Below are positions 52,683-64,000 of a DNA stretch of 64,000 bases, piece by piece (the stretch's first letter is position 1; every line of letters starts with the position of its first letter). The stretch comes from Elmis aenea (taxonomy: Eukaryota; Arthropoda; Insecta; Coleoptera; Elmidae). The stretch is from the NCBI GenBank assembly GCA_947652605.1, contig CANTFG010000195.1, forward strand, positions 46,274 to 110,273, written 5' to 3'. The notes below the pieces were generated by a model. It was not told where the DNA came from. It did no database searches and saw only the letters and a list, made by a program, of their open reading frames with translations. The translations under genes and the position numbers were made by a program.

Positions 52683-55600
52683 TCTTTACATGAATACAAT
52701 TGTTTTGCATATGTCTTTCAATGAGCTGGTTTTAATTTTTAATAATTTCCTAAAAATACCGTGCTTTAGTTAATACATATGTTCCTTGAGCGACTATTTC
52801 TACACAATTTTAATTATTGATTTGTATATCACAGGAACAGTTTATCCATCGCCTCTTTACATGAATACAATTGTTTTGCATATGTCTTTCAATGAGCTGG
52901 TTTTAATTTTTAATAATTTCCTAAAAATACCGTGCTTTAGTTAATACATATGTTCCTTGAGCGACTATTTCGAAACAATTTTAATTATTGATTTGTATAT
53001 CACAGGAAAAGTTTATCCATCGCCTCTTTACATGAATACAATTGTTTTGCATATGTCTTTCAATGAGCTGGTTTTAATTTTTAATACTTTCCTAAAAATA
53101 CCGTGCTTTAGTTAATACATATGTTCCTTGAGCGACTATTTCTAAACAATTTTAATTATTGATTTGTATATCACAGGAACAGTTTATCCATCGCCTCTTT
53201 ACATGAATACAATTGTTTTGCATATGTTTTTCAATGAGCTGGTTTTAATTTTTAATAATTTCCTAAAAATACCGTGCTTTAGTTAATACATATGTTCCTT
53301 GAGCGACTATTTCGAAAAAAATTTAATTATTGATTTGTATATCACAGGAACAGTTTATCCATCGCCTATTTACATGAATACAATTGTTTTGCATATGTCT
53401 TTCAATGAGCTGGTTTTAATTTTTAATAATTTCCTAAAAAGACCGTGCTTTAGTTAATACATATGTTCCTTGAGCGACTATTTCTAAACAATTTTAATTA
53501 TTGATTTGTATATCACAGGAACAGTTTATCCATCGCCTCTTTACATGAATACAATTGTTTTGCATATGTCTTTCAATGAGCTGGTTTTAATTTTTAATAA
53601 TTTCCTAAAAATACCGTGCTTTAGTTAATACATATGTTCCTTGAGCGACTATTTCGAAACAATTTCAATTATTGATTTGTATATCACAGAAACAGTTTAT
53701 CCATCGCCTCTTTACATGAATACAATTGTTTTGCATATGTCTTTCAATGAGCTGGTTTTAATTTTTAATAATTTCCTAAAAATACCGTGCTTTAGTTAAT
53801 ACATATGTTCCTTGAGCGACTATTTCGAAACAATTTTAATTATTGATTTGTATATCACAGAAACAGTTTATCCATCGCCTCTTTACATGAATACAATTGT
53901 TTTGCATATGTCTTTCAATGAGCTGGTTTTAATTTTTAATAATTTCCTAAAAATGCCGTGCTTTAGTTAATACATGTGTTCCTTGAGCGACTATTTCGAA
54001 ACAATTTTAATTATTGATTTGTATATCACAGGAACAGTTTATCCATCGCCTCTTTACATGAATACAATTGTTTTGCATATGTCTTTCAATGAGCTGGTTT
54101 TAATTTTTAATAATTTCCTAAAAATACCGTGCTTTAGTTAATACATATGTTCCTTGAGCGACTATTTCGAAAAAAATTTAATTATTGATTTGTATATCAC
54201 AGGAACAGTTTATCCATCGCCTCTTTACATGAATACAATTGTTTTGCATATGTCTTTCAATGAGCTGGTTTTAATTTTTAATAATTTCCTAAAAATACCG
54301 TGCTTTAGTTAATACATATGTTCCTTGAGCGACTATTTCGAAACAATTTCAATTATTGATTTGTATATCACAGAAACAGTTTATCCATCGCCTCTTTACA
54401 TGAATACAATTGTTTTGCATATGTCTTTCAATGAGCTGGTTTTAATTTTTAATAATTTCCTAAAAATACCGTGCTTTAGTTAATACATATGTTCCTTGAG
54501 CGACTATTTCTAAACAATTTTAATTAATGATTTGTATATCACAGGAACAGTTTATCCATCGCCTCTTTACATGAATACAATTGTTTTGCATATGTCTTTC
54601 AATGAGCTGGTTTTAATTTTTAATAATTTCCTAAAAATGCCGTGCTTTAGTTAATACATGTGTTCCTTGAGCGACTATTTCGAAACAATTTTAATTATTG
54701 ATTTGTATATCACAGGAACAGTTTATCCATCGCCTCTTTACATGAATACAATTGTTTTGCATATGTCTTTCAATGAGCTGGTTTTAATTTTTAATAATTT
54801 CCTAAAAATACCGTGCTTTAGTTAATACATATGTTCCTTGAGCGACTATTTCGAAACAATTTCAATTATTGATTTGTATATCACAGAAACAGTTTATCCA
54901 TCGCCTCTTTACATGAATACAATTGTTTTGCATATGTCTTTCAATGAGCTGGTTTTAATTTTTAATAATTTCCTAAAAATACCGTGCTTTAGTTAATACA
55001 TGTGTTCCTTGAGCGACTATTTCGAAACAATTTTAATTATTGATTTGTATATCACAGGAACAGTTTATCCATCGCCTCTTTACATGAATACAATTGTTTT
55101 GCATATGTCTTTCAATGAGCTGGTTTTAATTTTTAATAATTTCCTAAAAATGCCGTGCTTTAGTTAATACATGTGTTCCTTGAGTGACTATTTCGAAACA
55201 ATTTTAATTATTGATTTGTATATCACAGGAACAGTTTATCCATCGCCTCTTTACATGAATACAATTGTTTTGCATATGTCTTTCAATGAGCTGGTTTTAA
55301 TTTTTAATAATTTCCTAAAAATACCGTGCTTTAGTTAATACATATGTTCCTTGAGCGACTATTTCGAAACAATTTTAATTATTGATTTGTATATCACAGA
55401 AACAGTTTATCCATCGCCACTTTACATGAATACAATTGTTTTGCATATGTCTTTTAATGAGCTGGTTTACATTTTTAATAATTTCCTAAAAATACCGTGC
55501 TTTAGTTAATACATATGTTCCTTGAGCGACTATTTCGAAACAATTTCAATTATTGATTTGTATATCACAGAAACAGTTTATCCATCGCCTCTTTACATGA

Positions 55601-58600
55601 ATACAATTGTTTTGCATATGTCTTTCAATGAGCTGGTTTTAATTTTTAATAATTTCCTAAAAATACCGTGCTTTAGTTAATACATATGTTCCTTGAGCGA
55701 CTATTTCTAAACAATTTTAATTATTGATTTGTATATCACAGGAACAGTTTATCCATCGCCTCTTTACATGAATACAATTGTTTTGCATATGTCTTTCAAT
55801 GAGCTGGTTTTAATTTTTAATAATTTCCTAAAAATGCCGTGCTTTAGTTAATACATGTGTTCCTTGAGCGACTATTTCGAAACAATTTTAATTATTGATT
55901 TGTATATCACAGGAACAGTTTATCCATCGCCTCTTTACATGAATACAATTGTTTTGCATATGTCTTTCAATGAGCTGGTTTTAATTTTTAATAATTTCCT
56001 AAAAATACCGTGCTTTAGTTAATACATATGTTCCTTGAGCGACTATTTCGAAACAATTTCAATTATTGATTTGTATATCACAGAAACAGTTTATCCATCG
56101 CCTCTTTACATGAATACAATTGTTTTGCATATGTCTTTCAATGAGCTGGTTTTAATTTTTAATAATTTCCTAAAAATACCGTGGTTTAGTTAATACATAT
56201 GTTCCTTGAGCGACTATTTCGAAACAATTTTAATTATTGATTTGTATATCACAGAAACAGTTTATCCATCGCCACTTTACATGAATACAATTGTTTTGCA
56301 TATGTCTTTTAATGAGCTGGTTTACATTTTTAATAATTTCCTAAAAATACCGTGCTTTAGTTAATACATATGTTCCTTGAGCGACTATTTCGAAACAATT
56401 TTAATTATTGATTTGTATATCACAGAAACAGTTTATCCATCGCCTCTTTACATGAATACAATTGTTTTGCATATGTCTTTCAATGAGCTGGTTTTAATTT
56501 TTAATAATTTCCTAAAAATACCGTGCTTTAGTTAATACATATGTTCCTTGAGCGACTATTTCGAAACAATTTTAATTATTGATTTGTATATCACAGAAAC
56601 AGTTTATCCATCGCCTCTTTACATGAATACAATTGTTTTGCATATGTCTTTCAATGAGCTGGTTTTAATTTTTAATAATTTCCTAAAAATACCGTGCTTT
56701 AGTTAATACATATGTTCCTTGAGCGACTATTTCGAAACAATTTTAATTATTGATTTGTATATCACAGGAACAGTTTATCCATCGCCTCTTTACATGAATA
56801 CAATTGTTTTGCATATGTCTTTCAATGAGCTGGTTTTAATTTTTAATAATTTCCTAAAAATACCGTGCTTTAGTTAATACATATGTTCCTTGAGCGACTA
56901 TTTCGAAACAATTTCAATTATTGATTTGTATATCACAGAAACAGTTTATCCATCGCCTCTTTACATGAATACAATTGTTTTGCATATGTCTTTCAATGAG
57001 CTGGTTTTAATTTTTAATAATTTCCTAAAAATACCGTGCTTTAGTTAATACATATGTTCCTTGAGCGACTATTTCTAAACAATTTTAATTATTGATTTGT
57101 ATATCACAGGAACAGTTTATCCATCGCCTCTTTACATGAATACAATTGTTTTGCATATGTCTTTCAATGAGCTGGTTTTAATTTTTAATAATTTCCTAAA
57201 AATGCCGTGCTTTAGTTAATACATGTGTTCCTTGAGCGACTATTTCGAAACAATTTTAATTATTGATTTGTATATCACAGGAACAGTTTATCCATCGCCT
57301 CTTTACATGAATACAATTGTTTTGCATATGTCTTTCAATGAGCTGGTTTTAATTTTTAATAATTTCCTAAAAATACCGTGCTTTAGTTAATACATATGTT
57401 CCTTGAGCGACTATTTCTAAACAATTTTAATTATTGATTTGTATATCACAGGAACAGTTTATCCATCGCCTCTTTACATGAATACAATTGTTTTGCATAT
57501 GTCTTTCAATGAGCTGGTTTTAATTTTTAATAATTTCCTAAAAATACCGTGCTTTAGTTAATACATATGTTCCTTGAGCGACTATTTCTACACAATTTTA
57601 ATTATTGATTTGTATATCACAGGAACAGTTTATCCATCGCCTCTTTACATGAATACAATTGTTTTGCATATGTCTTTCAATGAGCTGGTTTTAATTTTTA
57701 ATAATTTCCTAAAAATACCGTGCTTTAGTTAATACATATGTTCCTTGAGCGACTATTTCGAAACAATTTTAATTATTGATTTGTATATCACAGGAAAAGT
57801 TTATCCATCGCCTCTTTACATGAATACAATTGTTTTGCATATGTCTTTCAATGAGCTGGTTTTAATTTTTAATACTTTCCTAAAAATACCGTGCTTTAGT
57901 TAATACATATGTTCCTTGAGCGACTATTTCTAAACAATTTTAATTATTGATTTGTATATCACAGGAACAGTTTATCCATCGCCTCTTTACATGAATACAA
58001 TTGTTTTGCATATGTTTTTCACAGAGCTGGTTTTAATTTTTAATAATTTCCTAAAAATACCGTGCTTTAGTTAATACATATGTTCCTTGAGCGACTATTT
58101 CGAAAAAAATTTAATTATTGATTTGTATATCACAGGAACAGTTTATCCATCGCCTATTTACATGAATACAATTGTTTTGCATATGTCTTTCAATGAGCTG
58201 GTTTTAATTTTTAATAATTTCCTAAAAAGACCGTGCTTTAGTTAATACATATGTTCCTTGAGCGACTATTTCTAAACAATTTTAATTATTGATTTGTATA
58301 TCACAGGAACAGTTTATCCATCGCCTCTTTACATGAATACAATTGTTTTGCATATGTCTTTCAATGAGCTGGTTTTAATTTTTAATAATTTCCTAAAAAT
58401 ACCGTGCTTTAGTTAATACATATGTTCCTTGAGCGACTATTTCGAAACAATTTCAATTATTGATTTGTATATCACAGAAACAGTTTATCCATCGCCTCTT
58501 TACATGAATACAATTGTTTTGCATATGTCTTTCAATGAGCTGGTTTTAATTTTTAATAATTTCCTAAAAATACCGTGCTTTAGTTAATACATATGTTCCT

Positions 58601-61600
58601 TGAGCGACTATTTCGAAACAATTTTAATTATTGATTTGTATATCACAGAAACAGTTTATCCATCGCCTCTTTACATGAATACAATTGTTTTGCATATGTC
58701 TTTCAATGAGCTGGTTTTAATTTTTAATAATTTCCTAAAAATGCCGTGCTTTAGTTAATACATGTGTTCCTTGAGCGACTATTTCGAAACAATTTTAATT
58801 ATTGATTTGTATATCACAGGAACAGTTTATCCATCGCCTCTTTACATGAATACAATTGTTTTGCATATGTCTTTCAATGAGCTGGTTTTAATTTTTAATA
58901 ATTTCCTAAAAATACCGTGCTTTAGTTAATACATATGTTCCTTGAGCGACTATTTCGAAAAAAATTTAATTATTGATTTGTATATCACAGGAACAGTTTA
59001 TCCATCGCCTCTTTACATGAATACAATTGTTTTGCATATGTCTTTCAATGAGCTGGTTTTAATTTTTAATAATTTCCTAAAAATACCGTGCTTTAGTTAA
59101 TACATATGTTCCTTGAGCGACTATTTCGAAACAATTTCAATTATTGATTTGTATATCACAGAAACAGTTTATCCATCGCCTCTTTACATGAATACAATTG
59201 TTTTGCATATGTCTTTCAATGAGCTGGTTTTAATTTTTAATAATTTCCTAAAAATACCGTGCTTTAGTTAATACATATGTTCCTTGAGCGACTATTTCTA
59301 AACAATTTTAATTAATGATTTGTATATCACAGGAACAGTTTATCCATCGCCTCTTTACATGAATACAATTGTTTTGCATATGTCTTTCAATGAGCTGGTT
59401 TTAATTTTTAATAATTTCCTAAAAATGCCGTGCTTTAGTTAATACATGTGTTCCTTGAGCGACTATTTCGAAACAATTTTAATTATTGATTTGTATATCA
59501 CAGGAACAGTTTATCCATCGCCTCTTTACATGAATACAATTGTTTTGCATATGTCTTTCAATGAGCTGGTTTTAATTTTTAATAATTTCCTAAAAATACC
59601 GTGCTTTAGTTAATACATATGTTCCTTGAGCGACTATTTCGAAACAATTTCAATTATTGATTTGTATATCACAGAAACAGTTTATCCATCGCCTCTTTAC
59701 ATGAATACAATTGTTTTGCATATGTCTTTCAATGAGCTGGTTTTAATTTTTAATAATTTCCTAAAAATACCGTGCTTTAGTTAATACATGTGTTCCTTGA
59801 GCGACTATTTCGAAACAATTTTAATTATTGATTTGTATATCACAGGAACAGTTTATCCATCGCCTCTTTACATGAATACAATTGTTTTGCATATGTCTTT
59901 CAATGAGCTGGTTTTAATTTTTAATAATTTCCTAAAAATGCCGTGCTTTAGTTAATACATGTGTTCCTTGAGTGACTATTTCGAAACAATTTTAATTATT
60001 GATTTGTATATCACAGGAACAGTTTATCCATCGCCTCTTTACATGAATACAATTGTTTTGCATATGTCTTTCAATGAGCTGGTTTTAATTTTTAATAATT
60101 TCCTAAAAATACCGTGCTTTAGTTAATACATATGTTCCTTGAGCGACTATTTCGAAACAATTTTAATTATTGATTTGTATATCACAGAAACAGTTTATCC
60201 ATCGCCACTTTACATGAATACAATTGTTTTGCATATGTCTTTTAATGAGCTGGTTTACATTTTTAATAATTTCCTAAAAATACCGTGCTTTAGTTAATAC
60301 ATATGTTCCTTGAGCGACTATTTCGAAACAATTTCAATTATTGATTTGTATATCACAAAAACAGTTTATCCATCGCCTCTTTACATGAATACAATTGTTT
60401 TGCATATGTCTTTCAATGAGCTGGTTTTAATTTTTAATAATTTCCTAAAAATACCGTGCTTTAGTTAATACATATGTTCCTTGAGCGACTATTTCTAAAC
60501 AATTTTAATTATTGATTTGTATATCACAGGAACAGTTTATCCATCGCCTCTTTACATGAATACAATTGTTTTGCATATGTCTTTCAATGAGCTGGTTTTA
60601 ATTTTTAATAATTTCCTAAAAATGCCGTGCTTTAGTTAATACATGTGTTCCTTGAGCGACTATTTCGAAACAATTTTAATTATTGATTTGTATATCACAG
60701 GAACAGTTTATCCATCGCCTCTTTACATGAATACAATTGTTTTGCATATGTCTTTCAATGAGCTGGTTTTAATTTTTAATAATTTCCTAAAAATACCGTG
60801 CTTTAGTTAATACATATGTTCCTTGAGCGACTATTTCGAAACAATTTCAATTATTGATTTGTATATCACAGAAACAGTTTATCCATCGCCTCTTTACATG
60901 AATACAATTGTTTTGCATATGTCTTTCAATGAGCTGGTTTTAATTTTTAATAATTTCCTAAAAATACCGTGGTTTAGTTAATACATATGTTCCTTGAGCG
61001 ACTATTTCGAAACAATTTTAATTATTGATTTGTATATCACAGAAACAGTTTATCCATCGCCACTTTACATGAATACAATTGTTTTGCATATGTCTTTTAA
61101 TGAGCTGGTTTACATTTTTAATAATTTCCTAAAAATACCGTGCTTTAGTTAATACATATGTTCCTTGAGCGACTATTTCGAAACAATTTTAATTATTGAT
61201 TTGTATATCACAGAAACAGTTTATCCATCGCCTCTTTACATGAATACAATTGTTTTGCATATGTCTTTCAATGAGCTGGTTTTAATTTTTAATAATTTCC
61301 TAAAAATACCGTGCTTTAGTTAATACATATGTTCCTTGAGCGACTATTTCGAAACAATTTTAATTATTGATTTGTATATCACAGAAACAGTTTATCCATC
61401 GCCTCTTTACATGAATACAATTGTTTTGCATATGTCTTTCAATGAGCTGGTTTTAATTTTTAATAATTTCCTAAAAATACCGTGCTTTAGTTAATACATA
61501 TGTTCCTTGAGCGACTATTTCGAAACAATTTTAATTATTGATTTGTATATCACAGGAACAGTTTATCCATCGCCTCTTTACATGAATACAATTGTTTTGC

Positions 61601-64000
61601 ATATGTCTTTCAATGAGCTGGTTTTAATTTTTAATAATTTCCTAAAAATACCGTGCTTTAGTTAATACATATGTTCCTTGAGCGACTATTTCGAAACAAT
61701 TTCAATTATTGATTTGTATATCACAGAAACAGTTTATCCATCGCCTCTTTACATGAATACAATTGTTTTGCATATGTCTTTCAATGAGCTGGTTTTAATT
61801 TTTAATAATTTCCTAAAAATACCGTGCTTTAGTTAATACATATGTTCCTTGAGCGACTATTTCTAAACAATTTTAATTATTGATTTGTATATCACAGGAA
61901 CAGTTTATCCATCGCCTCTTTACATGAATACAATTGTTTTGCATATGTCTTTCAATGAGCTGGTTTTAATTTTTAATAATTTCCTAAAAATGCCGTGCTT
62001 TAGTTAATACATGTGTTCCTTGAGCGACTATTTCGAAACAATTTTAATTATTGATTTGTATATCACAGGAACAGTTTATCCATCGCCTCTTTACATGAAT
62101 ACAATTGTTTTGCATATGTCTTTCAATGAGCTGGTTTTAATTTTTAATAATTTCCTAAAAATACCGTGCTTTAGTTAATACATATGTTCCTTGAGCGACT
62201 ATTTCGAAACAATTTTAATTATTGATTTGTATATCACAGAAACAGTTTATCCATCGCCACTTTACATGAATACAATTGTTTTGCATATGTCTTTCAATGA
62301 GCTGGTTTTAATTTTTAATAATTTCCTAAAAATACCGTGCTTTAGTTAATACATATGTTCCTTGAGCGACTATTTCTACACAATTTTAATTATTGATTTG
62401 TATATCACAGGAACAGTTTATCCATCGCCTCTTTACATGAATACAATTGTTTTGCATATGTCTTTCAATGAGCTGGTTTTAATTTTTAATAATTTCCTAA
62501 AAATACCGTGCTTTAGTTAATACATATGTTCCTTGAGCGACTATTTCGAAACAATTTTAATTATTGATTTGTATATCACAGGAAAAGTTTATCCATCGCC
62601 TCTTTACATGAATACAATTGTTTTGCATATGTCTTTCAATGAGCTGGTTTTAATTTTTAATACTTTCCTAAAAATACCGTGCTTTAGTTAATACATATGT
62701 TCCTTGAGCGACTATTTCTAAACAATTTTAATTATTGATTTGTATATCACAGGAACAGTTTATCCATCGCCTCTTTACATGAATACAATTGTTTTGCATA
62801 TGTTTTTCAATGAGCTGGTTTTAATTTTTAATAATTTCCTAAAAATACCGTGCTTTAGTTAATACATATGTTCCTTGAGCGACTATTTCGAAAAAAATTT
62901 AATTATTGATTTGTATATCACAGGAACAGTTTATCCATCGCCTATTTACATGAATACAATTGTTTTGCATATGTCTTTCAATGAGCTGGTTTTAATTTTT
63001 AATAATTTCCTAAAAAGACCGTGCTTTAGTTAATACATATGTTCCTTGAGCGACTATTTCTAAACAATTTTAATTATTGATTTGTATATCACAGGAACAG
63101 TTTATCCATCGCCTCTTTACATGAATACAATTGTTTTGCATATGTCTTTCAATGAGCTGGTTTTAATTTTTAATAATTTCCTAAAAATACCGTGCTTTAG
63201 TTAATACATATGTTTCTTGAGCGACTATTTCGAAACAATTTCAATTATTGATTTGTATATCACAGAAACAGTTTATCCATCGCCTCTTTACATGAATACA
63301 ATTGTTTTGCATATGTCTTTCAATGAGCTGGTTTTAATTTTTAATAATTTCCTAAAAATACCGTGCTTTAGTTAATACATATGTTCCTTGAGCGACTATT
63401 TCGAAACAATTTTAATTATTGATTTGTATATCACAGAAACAGTTTATCCATCGCCTCTTTACATGAATACAATTGTTTTGCATATGTCTTTCAATGAGCT
63501 GGTTTTAATTTTTAATAATTTCCTAAAAATGCCGTGCTTTAGTTAATACATGTGTTCCTTGAGCGACTATTTCGAAACAATTTTAATTATTGATTTGTAT
63601 ATCACAGGAACAGTTTATCCATCGCCTCTTTACATGAATACAATTGTTTTGCATATGTCTTTCAATGAGCTGGTTTTAATTTTTAATAATTTCCTAAAAA
63701 TACCGTGCTTTAGTTAATACATATGTTCCTTGAGCGACTATTTCGAAAAAAATTTAATTATTGATTTGTATATCACAGGAACAGTTTATCCATCGCCTCT
63801 TTACATGAATACAATTGTTTTGCATATGTCTTTCAATGAGCTGGTTTTAATTTTTAATAATTTCCTAAAAATACCGTGCTTTAGTTAATACATATGTTCC
63901 TTGAGCGACTATTTCGAAACAATTTCAATTATTGATTTGTATATCACAGAAACAGTTTATCCATCGCCTCTTTACATGAATACAATTGTTTTGCATATGT
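52683..64000 (+). repeat. 28-monomer higher-order repeat, 4788-bp unit, 2.4 copies
   Basis: Unit 1 is about 52683-57470, unit 2 57471-62258, and a partial unit 3 runs to the window end. The spacing is exactly 28 x 171. Markers are GGAAAAG at 53005, 57793 and 62581; CGCCTATTTAC at 53368, 58156 and near 62944; CCGTGGTTTAG at 56184 and 60972; TTGAGTGAC near 55184 and 59972; and ATTAATGATTT near 54527 and 59315. Private changes include TTCACAGAGC near 58021 (unit 2), CACAAAAACAG near 60358 (unit 2) and TGTTTCTTGAG near 63213 (unit 3). The units differ around their junctions (TTCT at 57418 against TTCG at 62206; CCTC against CCAC at 62259). The array probably continues beyond the window. Confidence 0.92.

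Larger units (their letters stand above)
14441..64000 (+). repeat. 171-bp satellite array, right segment
   Basis: About 290 monomers of the same 171-bp satellite continue from the transposon to the window end, all in the plus orientation and in the phase left of the insertion. Recurrent length variants are GCATGTC for GCATATGTC (2-bp loss; near 15231, 27577, 33224, 35616, 44165, 44847, 51856), ACATACATATG (4-bp gain; near 18549, 19236, 20613, 21474, 22165, 23538, 28157), ACATATTATG (3-bp gain; 17864, 19927, 20789, 22852), and single events at 29476 (extra G), 30174 (lost T) and 31344 (GCATAAATGTC). There is no gene, RNA gene or other mobile element in this segment. Its internal order is described in the HOR entries; the stretches not assigned to an HOR (such as 24.6-27.5 kb and 39.6-46.1 kb) are the same monomer variants in orders I could not reduce to one clear unit. 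Confidence 0.98.

Noticed and set aside
1..64000. CRISPR array
   Set aside because: The repeat is a continuous 171-bp tandem unit with no unique spacers, and the context is eukaryotic.
1..64000. Primate alpha satellite, because of the 171-bp unit and HORs
   Set aside because: The monomer does not resemble alphoid sequence as I know it, and no CENP-B box is present; the nearest string, TTCGAAACAATTTTAAT, lacks the required CGGG.
1..64000. Whole array as an assembly artefact
   Set aside because: Copies carry different private substitutions and indels, HOR units have distinct sizes and edges, and the transposon occurs once with clean target duplications. Collapse or false duplication of individual HOR copies, especially 1421-10733, cannot be excluded from sequence alone.

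Overview
The whole 64 kb window is one eukaryotic tandem-repeat (satellite DNA) array, interrupted once by a nested pair of hAT-type DNA transposons. There are no functional protein-coding genes, no rRNA or tRNA genes, and nothing bacterial. The monomer is 171 bp (in the standard phase, TTCC starts at 101, 272, 443, 614, 785), AT-rich (about 29% GC counted on one consensus monomer), and always in the same orientation. About 366 monomers are present. The array enters at base 1 and leaves at base 64000, so its real length is unknown. I do not recognise the satellite family. A fossil hAT transposase and the satellite architecture suggest an animal, perhaps an invertebrate, but the sequence does not settle the species.

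Layout: 1-13106 satellite (about 77 monomers); 13107-14440 an outer hAT derivative with an 8-bp target duplication; inside it at 13300-13781 a second hAT-type MITE with its own 8-bp target duplication; 14441-64000 satellite again (about 290 monomers). Removing the outer element and one target copy restores an intact 171-bp monomer.

Monomers differ from one another by a small set of recurrent, linked variants. The order of these variants shows the array is organised into several successive higher-order repeats (HORs): a 27-monomer unit of 4623 bp (two copies, 1421-10733), a 17-monomer unit of 2925 bp (two copies, 17820-23669), a 14-monomer duplication at 2392 bp spacing (31642-36048), a 15-monomer unit of 2565 bp (two copies, 46169-51313), and a 28-monomer unit of 4788 bp (2.4 copies, 52683 to the window end). 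An 11-monomer module is shared between 28.7, 37.1, 53.0, 57.8 and 62.6 kb. This pattern is typical of arrays that evolve by unequal exchange, such as centromeric or pericentromeric satellites; a centromeric role is inference only.

The only recognisable protein-coding trace is the decayed C-terminal (dimerisation) end of a hAT transposase at 13954-14142 inside the outer element. The two longest open frames (4935-5228 and 9558-9851) are satellite read-through created by one point variant, duplicated by the 27-monomer HOR. All lengths, phases and identities here were counted by eye from the sequence; no alignment or database search was run.
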